From Phallus indusiatus (lineage: Eukaryota > Basidiomycota > Agaricomycetes > Phallales > Phallaceae), in contig JAQFWX010000028.1 in NCBI GenBank assembly GCA_027605045.1, positions 186,001 to 250,000 on the forward strand: a stretch of 64,000 bases of DNA, read 5' to 3'. Within the stretch, counting starts at the first letter, position 1; each line of letters opens with the position of its first letter. The notes below the pieces were generated by a model. The model ran no database searches. It was not told where the DNA came from and saw only the letters and a program-made list of their open reading frames with translations. Made by a program: the position numbers and the translations under genes. Shown here piece after piece: positions 37,446 through 49,576 of this stretch.

Positions 37446-38899
37446 GTAGTGTTGCAATTCTGAAAAAACGAGAGGGCTGCGTGTATTCATTATATATGAA
37501 AAACACTTAATGCCACACACTCTCGTGACCATAACGTTTGCATTACGAAATGGAGGGAATTTAGGAACAATAGACACCAAATCCTGGGCTTGACAGTTGG
37601 ACATTCGGGACAATAATGCAATTGGACAACTGGACAATCCAGGGTTTTTGCGACCTAATTCCCCATCATCCTGGCTTCTTGATGTGAGTGAACAGGGGCA
37701 AACTTGGAGGACCTTGTACATGTCAACTATCGCGCATAGAGGCTGGATGGTTTGGACAAAATTCTGACGCTAGTGCTAGCTTTTGTTGAACATTTTTGGC
37801 GAATTTTTTAAAAAATGCCGTTTGTTTTGGACATTTTTCTAGATCAGGTTGAGTGGGCGATTTTCACTGCGGACATTAGCCTGCAGCATGAGTTAAAACT
37901 AGTTCTCTCTGAGCCCATCCGGGCAAATTTGGAGGTCTGGGAGGCGGGAATGAAAATGAAAATAAAATCGATCCCCGAAAAAAGGATTACTACTAATATG
38001 TGTAGAGCCAGGACTTTTTTGGATCGTTTTTGGGTGTTTTGCCTAGTGAAATTTTTGAGGATAAAGGTGCGCTTAGCATTTCTCCTCGGTGAGACAAATC
38101 GCACGTTACCTAGAATATGCCCTTATGTGCAAACCCCTATCCTATGTAAAATTTGAGCCTTGCTTTTAGTTATATTGATGAGATAAGGCTGATGTCGTCT
38201 TGTCAGTCAAAAGTTCTATAAAAAAAATAAGGAATTTTTTGAAGATTTGCCCAGGAATCTCCCGGCATAAGGCTTTTGCCTCAAATGTTTTCAGAATTTA
38301 TTCCGGCATTTGAAAAAAAAATCAGACAATTTTTGTCAAAATGAGATCCGGGATTGGAACCAGAGAACTCAGACCACCCATCGGAGCAAAGACCAATCTA
38401 CTTACCCTTACTCCAGAAGCCCTTTGATGTCCAAAGGGTTCTCCAGAAGGTCAGAATACAAATATTGGACAGACCTGTTCGCTCGGAATTCTCTGAACAT
38501 TTTTGACTGCGCAAAAAAACCCAAAGATGGCCTTTTAAAAATCCGACCTCTATATCTTAGTTAGAGTCCTTGACATGGATTATGATGGATAGAGCAGATC
38601 TATGTACAATACATGCCCAAATCTGAGTTACAAAGCTATGGTCCTTGGACACTGAAAAGAACAACATACATATGTACTATGTTGAAGAGCATAATGAGCA
38701 TTGATCAGGGCTAACAATAGCAGAGTCTGCTGTGACAAATCTGTGACAAACGAAACGGTATAAAACCGAGTTTGCGTAGAGTGCAGACGACATCCATCAC
38801 GTACATTCACCATTTTGCTGCATTCCGTCTACTTCCACACCAAAACAGTAAGACAAAACCATCTACTGTGTATTTATCTAATCTACAGAGCAGGTTGAC
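37446..38899. other. AT-rich spacer with a tRNA-like B-box
   Basis: No convincing gene; open frames on both strands at 37815-38156 overlap and neither shows a domain. At 38351-38361 the minus strand reads GGTTCCAATCC, a 10/11 match to a Pol III B-box, preceded by a CTGAGTTC tract. This may be a worn tRNA-derived (SINE-like) element. Confidence 0.4.
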
Positions 38900-39307
38900 A
38901 TGCCACCTCCTCAAACTAACGCGAAAGAAGAGACTCGGAAACAGTACATGTACTTTGGTTATCTCCTCAACGAGAATTGGCTTTTGGAACACGCAGTGCG
39001 GACGCACTTGTGTGACAATCTCACACCTGAAGCATTGAAAGAAGCTGGTATACCTGAGGAAGACGTTGACATTGTCGGCTCAACCATAGCGGCCGCCCTT
39101 ACCGATGTCATCGTAAGAGCACGAATTCGCTCTTGCTCGAAGCTTGGGATGGTCCTTTCCCGTTTAGGTGATCCAAAGCACTGCATCGCTCTCGCAACCA
39201 ATGACCCGATGGATCGTCTTCCTGTACCTCCTCCAGAAACGTGGGCAAAGCTGAAGGAAATTTTGAAAACAACCGCTGAACCTAGGTGGTATTTGGCTTC
39301 AGGGTAA
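38900..39307 (+). CDS. Hypothetical protein, 135 aa
   Basis: Intronless frame (MPPPQTNAKEETRKQYMYFG ...). Acidic/hydrophobic helical pattern: LTPEALKEAGIPEEDVDIVG, ALTDVIVRARI, then PVPPPETWAKLKEIL near the end. A probable 5'UTR intron (GTAAGAC near 38849, acceptor CTACAG ending 38888) precedes the ATG. No signal peptide and no family recognised. Degraded 5' copies lie at 49893, 53706 and 59985, always between an SDR 3' end and a loosenin-like gene, so this gene was once part of the duplicated module. Confidence 0.6.
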   Translation: MPPPQTNAKEETRKQYMYFGYLLNENWLLEHAVRTHLCDNLTPEALKEAGIPEEDVDIVGSTIAAALTDVIVRARIRSCSKLGMVLSRLGDPKHCIALATNDPMDRLPVPPPETWAKLKEILKTTAEPRWYLASG

Positions 39308-40755
39308 ATAATGGGTACAAACCAAACCCTTTTTTTTGAAGTGTAACTCATTGTAAGGAAGCGTAAATAATGGCGCTTTTCAAAGTTTTTGTTTACATCG
39401 TTTGTTGTTTGTGGTCTTCTGGCGTGTCTTTAGCTCCAATCACATTGCTGTGTTCAGTTATTCTGTGATTTTTTCACTTTTCATCCAGATCAAAGCATTT
39501 CCATCTCAGAGGTCACTTCAATATATACATTATAACACAAAAAATGAGACTGACGCGTCGTTTGGAGTGATTAAGAGCTCTTGTCCGCAAATTGAACATA
39601 TGTACCGATCGGCGGTCTCAATCTGTGCTGGGCACGTTCATCTCTGTTCAATCACGATTCGATATTCACCCGCCATCGTCGTTAACAACTGGATGTGCAT
39701 TTTCTTAACATTTTACTGATAAAAAATTCAGGGTTCACATGAACGTACAATAGGAGCTGTCTCCCCAATCGGGTATATTTTGAGGAACCCTTTGGACACC
39801 AAGGTCAAATCGGGACAAAAGAAATCATTAGCCTGCCTCGTCTCGCTCTCCGAGGTGTTGTCCGAGGTGGTTGGGTCGAGCTGGGCTCGGGGGACGCGGA
39901 ACAGGAGACCGCCGGGTGGGCGGGCTCCTTGTTCGGCGGATATGGACGCACCGGTTCTCGATTTATTCTGCGCATGCGATACCCGCCATTACACCGACGA
40001 CAGTAACTCAGTCTGTCCACTTATATAAATCTTGCTCCACCAGTTGTTCTGACTGTACGACGAATTTTGAAGCCTACGTATCTAACTGTTCCGCCATGTA
40101 GCCCCGGGCTCGTCGCCGCCTTCCGATTCTTGAACGCAACTGGGTAAACAAGACTCCATTATGGTGCTTCGCACGATGATGGCCGGTGGCAAGAGCAGAT
40201 GAGGCTGAGCGCCCGCGAGCTCAGCAGGATATTGATGCCGTGCCCCGGCGCCTTCTCTTACCCCATCGTCTCATGCAAAGTATTGGCCCATTCGGTTCCG
40301 GTTCAATATTCCCCGTCAGGTCCTCAGTTCCATATGGAAACGCAAGCCACGAGCTGACGTCAACCAGGATTCTCGCAGAAAGGACCAAAGCTCTCTGAGA
40401 AAAGTATTGATGGAGTAAAATACATATCGTCAATTCGTCATACTTAAACCCTCTCTCTCTCTCTCTTTTCTTGAAAAATCTTTCTCTTATCACTGAAGCT
40501 ATGATTTACCTGCGTTACCCAAATCCGATTTCACACCCTCGCCGGTGGCCACCTCTGATCAAAACTAATCAGTCAGGCTTCCACTGACGAATTGCATTGG
40601 TCCGGCGATGAAATAAGCGGACAAAGCTTTCACGTATTATCTTGTGCCTATACATCTCGTCTGAGAGCAAGTGTCATCGTCTACAATCTCATTTTTGTAT
40701 ATAAGATGATGGTGCAAGTCTATTCTCATTTGAATTACCCATAAGAACAACATCG
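39308..40755. other. Intergenic region with GC-rich patch
   Basis: No supported gene. About 39820-40150 is clearly richer in GC than its surroundings and has shadow ORFs on both strands. From about 40270 to 40755 the sequence is homologous to 42960-43530, the upstream region of SDR copy 2. Confidence 0.45.
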
Positions 40756-41726
40756 ATGGCAGCGACTTCGACTTGGTTGGTTACAGGGTGAGTTTCCATA
40801 ATGCTCGTTCTGGGAGATAGTGTAACTGATGTCCTGAACGACAGTGCTTCTCGCGGTATTGGTTTAGAATACGTTCGACAAGTTGTCAAAAGAGGAGATA
40901 CTGTTTTTGCCGCTGTCCGTGCCCCAGACACAGCGGTCAAGCTTCGAGAACTACAATTAACCAGTCCTCCGGGTTTGATTGAAATAATTGCACTAGATGT
41001 TTGCAATCTCCAGAGTATCGCATCGGCGGTCAAACTTGTAGACACCATTCTTCAAGGCAAAGGATTGGATTATCTTATCAACAATGCTGGTATAAGGGTA
41101 CGTGTCCTTAATGACAATGACACAGATAATACTGAAGTCATATTTCTAACATCAGAATAACACTGCCGAAGTACCATCTGCAATAAATCCAGATGAGATG
41201 ATGGATGTTTTCCAAACGAACGTCGTCGGATCTGTTTTAGTCTAACAAAGCTTCCTACCTCTTTTAGAACGAAGTAAAAGACCCAGCGGACCTGTGTTGA
41301 TCAACATGAGCAGCGAATTAGGAAGTATAACAGCAACCCTTAACTCGCCATATCCGCTTCCCCCTGGTGCTAGCTATGCAATTAGTAAAAACGCTCTAAA
41401 TATGTTGGTATGTATGTCTTTTCATGAGTCGTAAGTTGCTTACCGTTATATATATAACGTTGTTTATATAGACTGTGAAGCAAGCCATCGAAAAACCTGG
41501 TATCATAGTAATATCAATGGCACCTGGGTGGTTGAAAACTGGTAGGTGCACTTATTGTCTTGATCAGAATCCGATTATATGAACAGCTTTTATAGACTTG
41601 GGCGGCCCAGATGCCATGTATGACGTTGATTTCAGTGTGGGACATCAGCTGAAATTGATAGTCGCTGCTACTCTTGCCGACAGCGGGAAGTTTAAAACGT
41701 TTAAAGGAGATGAGTATGCTTGGTAA
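40756..41726 (+). pseudogene. Short-chain dehydrogenase copy 1, nonsense codon
   Basis: Same five-exon structure as SDR copy 2: ATSTWLVTG|ASRGIGLEYVRQVV (cofactor site TGASRGIG), NNAG, NMSS and SYAISK (YxxxK site), ending in FKGDEYAW. In exon 3 the codon at 41243-41245 is TAA (VGSVLV*QSFLP) where copies 2, 3 and 4 have Tyr (TAC/TAT). This removes the catalytic Ser and Tyr. The rest of the frame and all splice sites are intact, so the inactivation may be recent. A base-call error is possible. Confidence 0.75.
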
Positions 41727-42613
41727 TTGATGGTAAATGATAAATTCGGACGTGGTTGGTCTGAGATCACAAAGGTTGACTGTTTGTTGCCAATATGTGT
41801 TTCTTTCTCGTTAACTTACATAAGATGTAATCTATAATTCGCATAGTACTTGAACATGATCAACTAATAGTAAACGCTCACCGGATCTCTAATCGTCTCC
41901 GCGAATTGACCTCGAGTAAGCTAGGGATGAATTTCATTGAGAATGTCGTGGAAATTGAAGATAGGATGCATACGAGTAAGAGTTTGCATGAAATGCGAGG
42001 ATGGTGGTTATAAGATGTGAGGAGCGCCAAAGTTGCGCCAAAGTGAAGAAACCAAAAGAATGAAGGTGTGGCCTTGTTTATACTGGAAATCAGACTCTCA
42101 GAACCCTTTAATTGCGAGCATCTATGCGCTGCTTGAAATCACAAAATATTTGCCTAGGATCAAGACTCAAGAGACTAGGGCTGAACATATGCGACGATAG
42201 GGTCATTCATCCATTTGGAGACGTCGTTCAATTGCAAAACCTTTATGTAACACCTCGGGAATGAATTTCTCAAATCAGTGTGTCTTGAAAGATCACCTTA
42301 ACTTTCCTTCCCACTACTCTCGTGTCTCACCCTCATGAGCGATAATAGATTGAGACCTGAGTCTGCAAAAGCAACGTCGCTGTTGGTGAAAACCTGCTGA
42401 AGTCGCGTCAAGATTTACGGGAATGACGCGGATATCATTAGGAACGCCGTGGATCATATGGCGGAATATTACGAAAAATTGGATCACAGTTACCAACGAG
42501 GAAATGTCAAATGGATTATGAAGCTCGGTCTTGTGCGCAATTTTACAGGCTAATGAACGCGAAGGAAGAATAGGCGTGCCATGGCATCAGTAAAAGAAGG
42601 AAAGGGATCATAG
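41727..42613. other. Spacer after SDR copy 1
   Basis: No supported gene. It leads into the HET relic; upstream parts of that gene may be present but too degraded to align by eye. Confidence 0.4.
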
Positions 42614-42793
42614 TCTTGTACTGAAACAATCCGTCGAAATGATGGAAAAAACCAACACGCTTTCTGGATAGACACGCTTTGCATCCCTGTAGCGCCTCAC
42701 TTCAAGAATTATCGAAATGTAGCCATTCAACGAATACGGGAAACGTTTCGTGACGCCATAGCAACGCTTGTTCTAGACAAAGAGTTGAAATGA
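42614..42793 (+). pseudogene. HET-domain (heterokaryon incompatibility-type) fragment
   Basis: An in-frame stretch reads IRRNDGKNQHAFWIDTLC, then IPVAPHFKNYRNVAIQRIR and ATLVLDKEL before TGA. FWIDTLC-x-PV followed by an AI-x-R-I-R helix and VLDKEL is the core of mushroom HET proteins. An in-frame TAG lies immediately upstream at 42611, and neither the domain's beginning nor its later parts are found nearby. It is a relic. Confidence 0.65.
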
Positions 42794-43138
42794 TTATCAT
42801 AGCAGGTTTTTCGAGGACTATTTGCTTTTGTCGTGGTTTGGTGTGACTTTAAATTTGTGCTTTTTTTTGGCTGAAGAGTTCAGACTCCGACATGTAGTTG
42901 TTGCTGCCTCTTTTACGCGTCATCCACCGGCAGAAAAGCCATGTTCTTTATCGTTTTATACCAGGCAAAGTATTGGCTCATTCGGTTTCGGTTTAAAATC
43001 TTTTGACAACCCTTCAATCCCAGAAATGCAAGCCATGAACTGACGTACTTTGGCAGAAAGGACTACGCTAGCACCAAGTCCCTCCGATTTCACACTTGCT
43101 ACGTCTGATCAAGATTACTCGGTGGAACTTCTACTGAC

Positions 43139-43358
43139 TCACTCGCAATTTGACTACTCCGCGTTTTCAACTCACTTTGCAATTTGACTTCCCCGCGTTT
43201 TCAACTCACTTAGCAAGTTGACTTCTCTGCGTTTTCAACTCACTTCGTAAGTTGACTTCTCCGCGTTTTCAACTCACTTAGCAAGTTGACTTCTCCGCGT
43301 TTTCAACTCACTTAGCAAGTTGACTTCTCCGCGTTTTCAACTCACTTCGCATTTTGAC
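43139..43358. repeat. 34-bp minisatellite upstream of SDR copy 2
   Basis: About six copies of a 34-bp unit built around TTTTCAACTCACTTAGCAAG and TTGACTTCTCCGCG. SDR copy 1's upstream region runs straight from ACTGAC to GAA.TGCATTGG, so the array is an added block. It lies about 170-390 bp upstream of the ATG, in the probable promoter. Confidence 0.85.
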
Positions 43359-43528
43359 GAAACTGCATTGGCCCGGATCTTAGAGTAAGCGGACAGGCTT
43401 TGACAAGGAATCACACACCTATACATTTTGTCTGAGAGTAGGAATCCTGATTTGGGATCGCTTTTTTTGTATATATAGAGTGGTGGTACAAGTCTATTTT
43501 CATTTAAATTACCCATAAAACAACATCG

Positions 43529-44509
43529 ATGGCGGCGACGTCGACGTCTACTTGGCTGGTTACAGGGTGATTTCCAATAATGCTCGGCCTGAGGGGTAGT
43601 GTAACTGATATCCTGAATGCCAGTGCTTCTCGTGGTATTGGTTTAGAATTCGTTCGACAAGTTGTCAAAAGAGGGGATATCGTTTTTGCCGCTGTCCGTG
43701 CACCAGACACAGCAGCTGAGCTTCGAAAACTACAATTAACCAGTCTTCCGGGTTTGATTGAAATAATCGCACTAGAGGTTCGCAATCCCCAGAGTATCGT
43801 ATCGGCAGCCAAACTCGTAGACAGTATTCTTCAAGGGAGAGGCTTGGATTATCTTATTAGCAATGCTGGTATATGTGTACGTACCCTTTATGACAATGTC
43901 AAAGAGATAAACTAAGATCGTATTTCACTCATCAGAATAACAATGCTGAATTACCATCTGCAATAAATCCAGATGAGATGATGGATGTTTTCCGAACGAA
44001 TGCTGTTGGACCTGTTTTAGTCTACCAAAACTTCCTACCTCTTCTAGAACGAAGTAAAAGACCCGGTGGGCCTGTGTTGATCAACATGAGCAGTGTGGTA
44101 GGAAGTATGACAACAAACCTTAACCCGCCATTTCCGTTACCCCCTGCTACTAGCTATGCTCTTAGTAAAGCTGCTCTGAATATGCTGGTATGTCTTTTAA
44201 GGCTGAGTCGCAAGTTGTTTACCGTTATATATATAACGCTGTTCATACATATAGACTATTAAGCAAGCCATCGAAAAACCTGGTATTATAGTAATATCGA
44301 TGGCACCTGGATGGTTAAAGACGGGTAGGTGCACATGTTATCCTGATCTGGGTCCGATCATCTTAACGGCTTTGATAGACATGGGCGGCCCAGATGCCAT
44401 GTACGATGTTGATTTCAGTGTGGGACATCAGTTGAAGTTGATAGTCGCTGCTACTCTCGCAGACAGCGGGAAGTTCAAAACGTTTAAAGGAGATGAGTAT
44501 GCTTGGTAA
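43529..44509 (+). CDS. Short-chain dehydrogenase/reductase copy 2, 247 aa
   Basis: Exons 43529-43566, 43624-43876, 43936-44187, 44255-44324, 44379-44509 (744 nt). N-terminal Rossmann motif TGASRGIG (split by intron 1), DVxNPQ-like acidic strand (here EVRNPQSI), NAG, Ser of NMSS, and YALSK (YxxxK catalytic pair). C-terminal DMGGPDAMYDVDFSV and ...FKGDEYAW. The family uses NAD(P)H on small carbonyls or alcohols; substrate unknown. In place of the usual NNAG motif it has SNAG. It belongs to a four-copy cluster with one dead and two further intact members. Confidence 0.85.
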
Positions 44510-46023
44510 CTGGTAAATGGTAAATTTGGACGTGGTTGGTTTGAATTTTGAGATCAGAAAGGTCGAGTGTTGGTTGATAGTAATTGTACATATATGCAGA
44601 TCTACTTTTGATTATCTTCAGGTGCAATCACATAATTCGTATATTATAACTGGTAAACGTTCCCCTAAACTACTATAAATTAATGCTTAAATTGGTTATT
44701 CGACCAGACTCCTAGAGACTTGCCAGAAGAATATGATTCGCTAGGAGAGAGTTTGATCTGATCTGTTGATATATTTTCTCTTGACCAAATTTGCGCCGAC
44801 CCTGACACATGTCCAGCCCCGAATGCGTTGCTTGCGCCAGCCACAGTTGATAAGGTTTTGAAAATATCAAATATAAGTTATACATTGAAGGATGGCGATT
44901 TGCCAACGAGCCTGTTCTAAGGAAAAAAATTCGCAACAGCGCTATTAATAGCCATGCGTCAGGGTTTTTTGTCATTGAAATACCAATTTGACCTCACTTT
45001 ATCTACGCCTTTATCAAAAAGAAAATGTCAAAAATCGAAATTATCTAAGTGATAGGCTTAGAGCCTTCGGGCGGCGTTAGGATTCCGTTAAGGGTGAAAC
45101 GCGTATGTTCGCTCAGCTGCAGCCTCGCTTCAGGGCTGAGATCATCATCAAAAAAAATTAGGACTACATAGTTCTGATAATATTATGATTTGTGACCGAT
45201 ATTGAATGACTTTGAAAGTTGTTGTTGGGCTTTTACTCCTCGGATCTTCCCGAAGCCGCCCTGGAGATGGATTCTAGAACTTGAATCCACATATGTAATT
45301 CAACTCATCAACAATCTTTACAATATATATCAGTAAACCGACCGAGAGCCCCAACTAATAAGAGCGATTATCCGTAAGCACCTCAACATATACACTGTCA
45401 TTTGTGTAATAATCTGAATTGAAACAATTGGTCACTATTCAGCCAAACACATGTATATGTGCAGTATTATTCAGACCAATTTTAACTTCTAGTCAAAAAA
45501 AGGTGGCACTTAGAGTCAGAAGTATCAGTGTTGGCACCTTTTCTTGAATGAAGTTCCGTTTTCGCTCGGATTCATGCAAATTTGGTAGAGAATCTAGATA
45601 AATTATCGACTTAGGTTTAAAGAGAGCATAGTTTTCGGAGTATATGAGAGCTATAAATATTCTTTGTTGAGGTCTAGAGAAAAATAGAAGAAAAGCAGAG
45701 TTTGTACAGATCCAATGTAAAAAAACAAAAGTCGAGCCATAAAGGAACTCAAACACGAGTCAAAGAACGAGGCAGCACAAGAAATATGATTTGGGGATAG
45801 TCCCGGGTTTAGACTGTTTAGTTGAGTGGCTCCTTGAATGAGCCGGAGCTGCAGTCTCGGTTAAATCGACCTTTAAATTTCAACTCAAATTATGCATAAA
45901 AGTTTTCATTTTAGCTCACAATTAATTCTCTGTCTATCTTTCCGTCTGACCAGCACGAACACTGGCACCCTTTGCTTCCTTGACTATCTACTTCAAGTTT
46001 CGCTAACGAACTTCCAAGATAAA
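44510..46023. other. Intergenic region, nothing recognised
   Basis: AT-rich 1.5 kb with no gene I can support; minus-strand frames at 44712 and 45493 show no homology or splice context. Confidence 0.45.
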
Positions 46024-47689
46024 ATGAATAACACAAACATCAATGCGACGGATAACTTCATTACTCAAGAGGCGTTATTTATTCAAGAGACTTTTTTCGG
46101 GTATGTACACGTTCTCTTCCATGCTCAATCTTGGACACATAATTAGCTCGAAATTTTAGTCAAGCGTTTTGTTACGCGTTGATTAGTTGTTTAAGTGAGT
46201 GATATGAGGCTCGCCATACGAAAATGGGCGATTGCATGATAATGAAACTTGAAACCAGCACTTCTTTTTTACAGCACGTTGCTGAACCTTTCAAACGAGA
46301 TGTAGATGATTTGGTCAAACTGGTCGTCACTTACCTTGCCCACGCTGCTCTATATTCTCACAAGATATCCCCTTTTCATCGGAGAATTACTTGTTTTCTA
46401 CGTTGACCTGATGCCAGCAATCGTGAGTTGGGTCAATTGATTTGCATCGAATATTTACATCATATCAATTTCCGATCTTTCAAGCCGAAAAGGTGAGACC
46501 TTCTGGTTCTTAATATCCTGTAATCTTAATCCAGCGCCATCCAAGGACGTGTGATACATCCCTCAATGTCAATAACGCAATGTTCACTTTGTGTTATATT
46601 GGCGTCCAAGGTTCTCATCTGCAATTGAGCGCTTCAGGAGTATTTAACAATTATTTCAGGCTTATTGATTGCTCGAGCATATGCTTTGTGTCAAGGTGGC
46701 CGAATCTTGACAGTGATCTTAATCTTTGGCTTCTTTTCGGTTTTATTTCTCAATGTGTTCGGTGAGGAAGTTTATAAAGTAATGCCAGATATCTTACTGT
46801 TTCACAGGTGATATACTATACCCTGGATGCAGAACAGTGTCAGAAACCAATTAATTCTCATTGCTTATAATCAATTTAACCTTGAATGTTTAGTAACAAC
46901 GGCGGCTGTATGTGATGTCTGATGTCCGGTTTTCAAGCTTTGTTCATTTCGAATCGCACGCCAGATACACAAACTGTCATTTCGTGGCTCACAAACATCA
47001 TCACCATTGTTACAAATGTTCTCGTATTTGGTATTTGTGTACGACGGTGCTGGAAGACGTGGAAGCTGCGGCGTGAAATTGGACTCAGCTGGTGTTATAA
47101 CGGCCTTATCATTGTATTCTTGATACAAAGCAAGTTCTATTTATTTCTCTTTCAATTGAATAGTTACTGATAATTCCCTTAGCTATTTTTTGGTACGCAT
47201 GCAATGCTTGTTCCAGGATTAACCTAACATAGCTTCCACAAGCGCCGTCTTTATTTTCGCTGAGTCGGTAGTATCACAGGTAATTTTTCAACGAGTAACA
47301 GGTCCAGCCTCGTTTTTTGACCACCATTGTTCAGGTTTCTTCAAATGTAAGTCCTTTTCTCTGTATTATGTGTGTCCTGTATATTTCGCCCTGATTAGTC
47401 CGGTTCCATTTACAACACCGTGGAATTTTTATTCCTTTTTCAAAAAAAGTGAGGCTTTCTTCATCGACCACACGTCTTTTCCTTCCTTTTGACCTTTGGT
47501 CAAAGTCTTCAAGCAATTATAGTTGCCGACTTCACATTAGATCTCCGTTGTCGTAATTCCAAGAAAATTCAGGCCAGCAGTTTAAATTTACCAAGCTTGC
47601 ATATTCAAAGTACCAGTATCATTCAGCACATACAACAATCTTTTATTGCAGAGCTTGCTACCCCGGAAGAAAGAGTGCAAATGAATTAG
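46024..47689 (+). pseudogene. DUF6533-type multi-pass membrane protein gene with premature stop
   Basis: Starts MNNTNINATDNFITQEALFIQ, then after an intron GTLLNLSNEM*MIWSNW, LPTLLYILTRYPLFIGELLV (TM), a later exon LIARAYALCQGGRILTVILI (TM), then an exon with RTPDTQTVISWLTNIITIVT and RRCWKTWKLRR, ending in ATPEERVQMN. The order (E-x-x-x-IWS..WS, then LY.LTRY, then ARAYAL) fits the DUF6533 family of fungal membrane proteins. A TAG at 46303-46305 interrupts the first conserved block in frame, while both sides stay open. Exons between TM segments are not all resolved. It may be functional if the stop is an error. Confidence 0.55.
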
Positions 47690-48624
47690 GTAGCGACAAC
47701 GAGGGGATTAGCGCATAATCAATCCACGGATGCTGGTTGGCCGATCTGATAGGATTTGTAATGTCGTATAAAGAATATGAATCGACTTGTGTATATGTCT
47801 TGGAGTCCGGGAATGATAGACATAATATTATCGTTTTTGTGTCGTTAACACTGGTGATTGGTCCATATCTCCCATCCGTCGGCCTGTGCAATAGCAGCGT
47901 GGTTTGAGCGTGGTACTAGTAAACGCGTTACGCTGCTTACACATATGGAGAACCTAAAAAAAAGTTACGTCACGATTATCTAAAAGTTACGATTCTCACC
48001 TGAATCAAAGTCCGAAATCTCAAAAAAAAATAATCCACCAAAAATGTTTCTAAATGGCCAGTAATATCGAGTTGCATAAAGTTTGAAATTTGACTGGAGC
48101 TTTTCGGGGAACCGGCAAGGAACCGGGGTTCGTGGGTTTGAAAAGTTTCGAACTCAGCACAGGCGGGCTCAGACTCTTCGCGTCGTTCCCTAGTTGGACG
48201 AATCCGCAATACAGCGAAAAATCTTGACGTTACAACGGATTCCGTGCAGTACAGACCCTTTTCCAGCCTGGTAGTGTATTTTCTACCGCATATCGTCATT
48301 CGCAGAGAAGCCGGATAAACACGGACATAAAACGTTTTGAAAACTAGCCACTTCTCTAGACTTTCCTCCAAATAACTGATATAGCTATTCAACAGATGAG
48401 ACGACCACATTCGTTGCCGTATGGTACAAGATCCGAATCCTCACGCCACTTGTATAGTGCAGTTCTAATACTGATTGGACCGGAAGATGGCAGCCGAAGA
48501 CCAACGAAGACGACAAGAGCTAGCCAATGAAGATTTTATATCAAAACCTCGACGTCATCTTTGGATATAAGAAGGCAGAGCCATTCGACTCTCGATTCTC
48601 ACTGACTATCATTAGCTGTAATAA
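47690..48624. other. Upstream region of SDR copy 3
   Basis: No supported gene; minus-strand frame 47976-48410 has no recognised domain. A TATA-like ATATAAGAAGGCAG lies at about 48565. Confidence 0.4.
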
Positions 48625-49576
48625 ATGACAACGCCTCTAACGTGGTTGATAACGGGGTGGGTCTGGATAGCGCTTGGCGTAAGAGCGCAAGATATAATTT
48701 AACTGACTTAAAATTCCAGTGCTTCCCGCGGTATCGGTTTGGAATACGTCCGACAAGTTGTCAAAAAAGGAGATACAATTTTTGCGGCTGTCCGTTCCCC
48801 AGATACAGCAACCGAACTTCAACAATTACAACAATCCAATGCTCCGGGTTTGATCAGAATAATCCAGTTAGATGTTTGCAATCCCCAAAGTATTGTATCT
48901 GCAGCCAAACTCGTCGAAACTACTCTACAAGACCGAGGGTTGGATTATCTTATCAGCAATGCTGGTATTGCCGTGGGTTATTTCTCAGGTATCAAACTGA
49001 AACGAGAAGTGACGTTGAAATATTAGAACGATGGCGCCGAGACACCATCCACGATAAAGCCTGACGAAATGATACATGTTTTCCGGACCAACGTCGTCGG
49101 ATCCGTTTTGGTTTATCAGTCTTTTCTTCCCCTCCTTGAACGGAGTAAAAGACCCGGCGGACCTGTGTTGGTCAACATGAGTAGTGGAGTTGGAAGCATA
49201 TCAAGAGCCGCAATTACACCGCCTGCTGCCAGCTATGCCATCAGTAAAGCTGCCCTGAACATGCTGGTCTGGCTTTCTTTGGATTCTCTTCTGTCCTGTT
49301 GAATCTTGATATCCTCTATCTAGACTGCTAAGCAAGCCCTTGAAAAGCCTAATATCATTGTAATATCTATGTCACCGGGATGGTTGAAGACGGGTGAGAT
49401 CAACTTATTTCCTTAAGCTAGTACCTTTAACAACCAACAATGTAGATTTGGGTGGCTCAAATGCCATGTATGATGTTGATTTTAGTGTTGAGAATCAAGT
49501 CAAGTTGGTAGTTGGCGCCACTCCTGCAGATAGCGGGAAGTTCAAATTTTTTAACGGAGACGATGTTCCTTGGTGA
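48625..49576 (+). CDS. Short-chain dehydrogenase/reductase copy 3
   Basis: ATG at 48625 (MTTPLTWLITG|ASRGIGLEYVRQVVKKGD). Key residues: TGASRGIG; LDVCNPQSI; SNAG; NMSSGVGSI; SYAISKAALNM. C-terminus SGKFKFFNGDDVPW. Five exons as in copy 2; the donor after ALNML (GTCTGG) is weak but needed for frame. Closest to copy 4 (both have FFNGDxxPW), so copies 3/4 and 1/2 form two subgroups. Function as for copy 2. Confidence 0.85.

Noticed and set aside
37815..38156. 113-codon plus-strand frame
   Set aside because: Overlaps an opposite-strand frame of similar length; AT-rich with no recognisable motif.
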